The notes beneath the pieces were generated by a model, which saw only the letters and a program-made list of their open reading frames with translations, did not search any database and had not been told where the DNA came from. This document shows positions 61,125 through 64,000 of a DNA stretch of 64,000 bases, piece by piece; within the stretch, counting starts at the first letter, position 1, and each line of letters begins with the position of its first letter. Origin of the DNA: Auanema rhodensis (lineage: Eukaryota > Nematoda > Chromadorea > Rhabditida > Rhabditidae); NCBI GenBank assembly GCA_964057225.1, contig OZ059897.1, forward strand, positions 7,316,001-7,380,000, in the 5' to 3' direction. The position numbers were made by a program, and so were the translations under genes.

Positions 61125-62887
61125 GTTGATGTAATCCACGATTAAAAATGAAACAACATGTTGAAGATAGGAACACCATGGAACTGATAGTTTCAAAGTA
61201 TCACCGGAATAGTAGAAAAAAAATGAAGAAACGGTGTCATTAGGAGGACAGGAACGCGTACCGTGTGCAGCAGTTGTCTGCGGATTCTGATCAATGCAGG
61301 AATGAACTGTTGCCGCGACAGTAGTGAGCGCCAATAAACCATGTCAAGGACGATTTTAAATTTTTAAATTTGCCGCCAAAAACTCCTGAAAGACAGATGT
61401 CAGCCTGGAGCAGATGGCATTGCTGAAAATGTCATTAGAAATTAAAAAAAAAGATCATTGGCAATAACTAAGATGGGATCAGTGTCTCCGGAACCTGTCC
61501 GATTCCGTAGATTAGTGGATGGTCAGCACGATATGGCCCGCCCTGAATTTCAGTAGTCTATGCCATTTCAGACTATGACGCTTATTCTAGCGGGTGCTTC
61601 TTCTTCTGTGTGGTTCAGAAGCTTTCAAATCCATAATTAATCTGTATTGGCTTGTATTTTCTATTCGAAATTTATCTAAAAAGAATTCTGTCGTACGTTC
61701 CCGCCATGGCCGTTCATCGACTAATTTAGGTATAGTTTGAACGTTTCAATTTACAAAACTACGTACCTTTTACATCGATTTTCCGCGTTCAGAGACCAAA
61801 CGAGCACTGAATCCAGATAGGTACCAAACGTCGGTTATTCAGGTGAAGACGAGGTCGCATTTGTCCTTAGACGGGCAAGTAAACTCGATTCAAGTCCGGC
61901 TGGTAGTGCTGGTGGTTGTGGTATTGACGATCGATCGATTGACGTTGAACAAGGGGAGAGGGGGACACAGCATCACAAGAAGAAGGACGAGTTGTGTCAT
62001 GTCCTCCTTTAGCAAATAGTCTACACTAGTAGACAACATGTCTCCTCCTCTTTCTCCACCTCCTGTTCGCACCTCCCACCCTCGTTCTTCTTTTCTCTCA
62101 AATTTTCCTTTTCTTTCTTTATCTTTTCTTTAAAACGAGAAGAAAGACACGTTGATGACAACATGTTAGACCAAGTAAGAGATTAGATGGATTTCCATGC
62201 ATGGATGCTGATCGCGTGGAAGAGAAATGCCCTTCACCGGGTCACCATCTATGCACGGAGATTCCTCTCCTGAAATGTCGTTATACTTCCTTATTTGGCA
62301 AATTCTGTAAAAAATTTGCAGGGAGAAAAGATGTTTTTCGCTGAAATCTGTCAAAACAATAGTTTTCTAAAGCCCACATCTACATGCTTCAGATTGAGAG
62401 TAGACCATACACACAACAGGATAATTGAAAGTCTCACCTCTTAAACTCACTTATCTCGTTCTTTCGAAAGGAATGGAGCATTTGACTACTCATTCATATT
62501 TGATGGATTCTTCCGCATTCTTAACGATGTATTATATCTTAAAGACCGAATAAGAAGTCAAGAGGAAGATCAAGATAAGGTCATTTGGAAGACTATAAAC
62601 TATGGTGGAACCTCGGCGGGAGGCAAATTACAAGGTACACCTCAACATCTAGGTATCAATCAAAGTAATCCTAACCCATAAACCGAATACGGATGAATGA
62701 TCAAATAGATATAGAAATATATTGTATAGATAAGATGAGTTGGACTGTTAACCAAGCGTAAATGTTCACCCGGTGAAGGCTCTATTGCTTAACCGAGGGG
62801 AGCATTCACGATAGGTATACAGCAAGTTTCAAAGAACTGAGAGGATAAGGGATCATGCGGGGGTAAGCTTGTAACGCTTTCCTCTCT

Positions 62888-62944
62888 GCTGAATGTGTCT
62901 CTAGTCATATGCAACTTGAAGCTATGACCAAGCAGGCACATCCA
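62888..62944 (+). repeat. direct repeat, copy 2
   Basis: The partner of 61069-61124: same 22-base start, partly matching GCTATGAC middle and ACATCCAG end. Confidence 0.7.
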
Positions 62945-64000
62945 GAAGAGGGGTAAGCAGCTTAAAGGGCAGGTTCTAGTCATGCAAAAGAAGCGAGTTA
63001 ACTGCTCTATGGATAGCAAGTAGACTGTGATATGAGCACGAGAGCCAGATCATCAGCTATTGCCATCAATAGAAGAGCCTCTGAGCTTCTCGAAGGGAAT
63101 AGGAATGACAATCGGGAAGAATCCCTGGGTGGATGTATACCCGGTGAAGGTCACTAAGACTTCATCGTAGCATCACCCACCAAGGAAAACTTCCCTTGTC
63201 AGTGTGAACAGAGCAATGAGGAACATGAAAGGTAATAATAAAGGAATAAATAGTAGAAAACTAGTTGAAGAAGTAGAAGAGTGTAGTCCTGGATTAGTTC
63301 TGGTCGCCAACTGGAGAGCTGGAGCAGTTGATGTGCTTGTGCTGTTGAAATGACCTGGTCACCAGTCTTATATAGTAGCCTGATTTGCCAGGAGCAGAGG
63401 CGGAGCTGACCTACTTACTCTGGCGCCCACTTTCTTCTCACAAATCCTTACCGCCAAATTTGGCAATCTGCCTTTTTTGCCATTGGCACGTATCCAATGG
63501 CTATTTTTATTAATAATTGTAATAATCTTATGAACATGACAAGAGGTACTGAGAAAAAGATAGAAATATATTGGTAAATAGGGTAGAAAAGTAGAAAAAG
63601 CTTACCTTTACAGTAGAAATATTAGGATTTTGAAATTTCATTCTATATTTTAGGTGTAATTGAGAACTGTATTCATGCTGATTTCCAAGCTTTAAAATTC
63701 TTTTCAGGATATTTCAATTATAAATCTCTTGATATCTATTTTGTTTTTCTTGTAACTTTCAATCATTTTCTCACATTTATCGTCAAGTAGGTCTTTGATT
63801 TCGGTTTTTGTTATATTCTTTGTCTGTTGATCATCAAATCCTATCATGATCTCTGTATTATATACAATGGGCGCTATCATCTTTTTCTAATGTTTCTTCA
63901 CACAATTTATACAATATAAATATTATAAATATGTACTTTTATGCGAAATATAATCAATAACAACAATTTTTTTTGGTTTAGAGTAGAGTTTACTTTCCAA

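Larger units (their letters stand above)
60295..64000. other. gene-poor 3' end of the window with short dispersed repeats
   Basis: No coding exon or RNA gene is recognised in 3.7 kb. It contains a diverged direct repeat (61069-61124 and 62888-62944) and three copies of a 12-mer ACCCGGTGAAGG. Frames of 60-96 codons (61086-61334, 61890-62072, 62166-62354, 62789-63019 on minus) show no family similarity. A clean shift to more even base composition marks 61.0-63.5 kb. It may be old transposon sequence. Confidence 0.5.

Overview
The window is a nematode nuclear locus. It has spliceosomal genes with introns of about 40-60 bp and GT...TTTCAG or TTTAG ends. Splice-acceptor motifs sit directly against many start codons, as expected for spliced-leader trans-splicing. 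The DNA is AT-rich. Homologues include nematode-type genes: Patched, a nuclear hormone receptor, PIR-1 and a GTSF-1-like CHHC zinc-finger protein. Acceptors are more variable (TTTAG, TTGCAG, TTCTAG) than the strict Caenorhabditis TTTTCAG, so I do not assign a genus.

Layout. Position 292-364 is a tRNA-Lys(UUU), minus strand. Positions 974-2674 hold a nuclear hormone receptor (minus) and 4862-10427 a 23-exon Patched homologue (minus). From 10.5 to 28 kb the DNA is gene-poor, strongly purine-rich on the + strand, full of GA microsatellites and mono-G tracts. Here lie the last exons of a CYB5RL-type NADH-cytochrome b5 reductase-like gene (minus), whose 3' part covers 18319-29863 and whose first four exons lie 9 kb away at 38852-39372. 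Between the two parts are two unrelated complete genes: a type II membrane nucleotide-diphospho-sugar transferase-like protein (30360-34233, minus) and pir-1 (37657-38653, plus). From 39391 follow gtsf-1-like (plus), a large unidentified helical protein (40086-44335, minus), mitochondrial ribosomal protein L50 (45440-46617, plus), enolase (48385-49960, plus), Integrator subunit 7 (50092-53601, minus), a 239-bp TA-flanked MITE, a secreted UPF0669/C6orf120-family protein (54603-55343, minus) and SMC6 (55475-60294, minus). The last 3.7 kb shows no gene, only short dispersed repeats.

Main point of interest. The two parts of the CYB5RL gene join in perfect reading phase, yet are separated by 8,988 bp holding two other genes. 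Just downstream of the 5' part's donor lies a 17-nt segment perfectly complementary to a segment just upstream of the 3' part's acceptor. The first is followed at once by AATAAA, and the second is preceded at once by a TTTTTTTTCAG acceptor. This is the layout expected of a split gene rejoined by RNA pairing, either in trans (compare nematode eri-6/7 and Giardia split introns) or by looping of a very long intron.

A second theme is small RNA: pir-1 and gtsf-1, both linked in C. elegans to the Dicer/RRF-3 ERI complex, sit within 0.8 kb of each other, with the start of the split gene between them.
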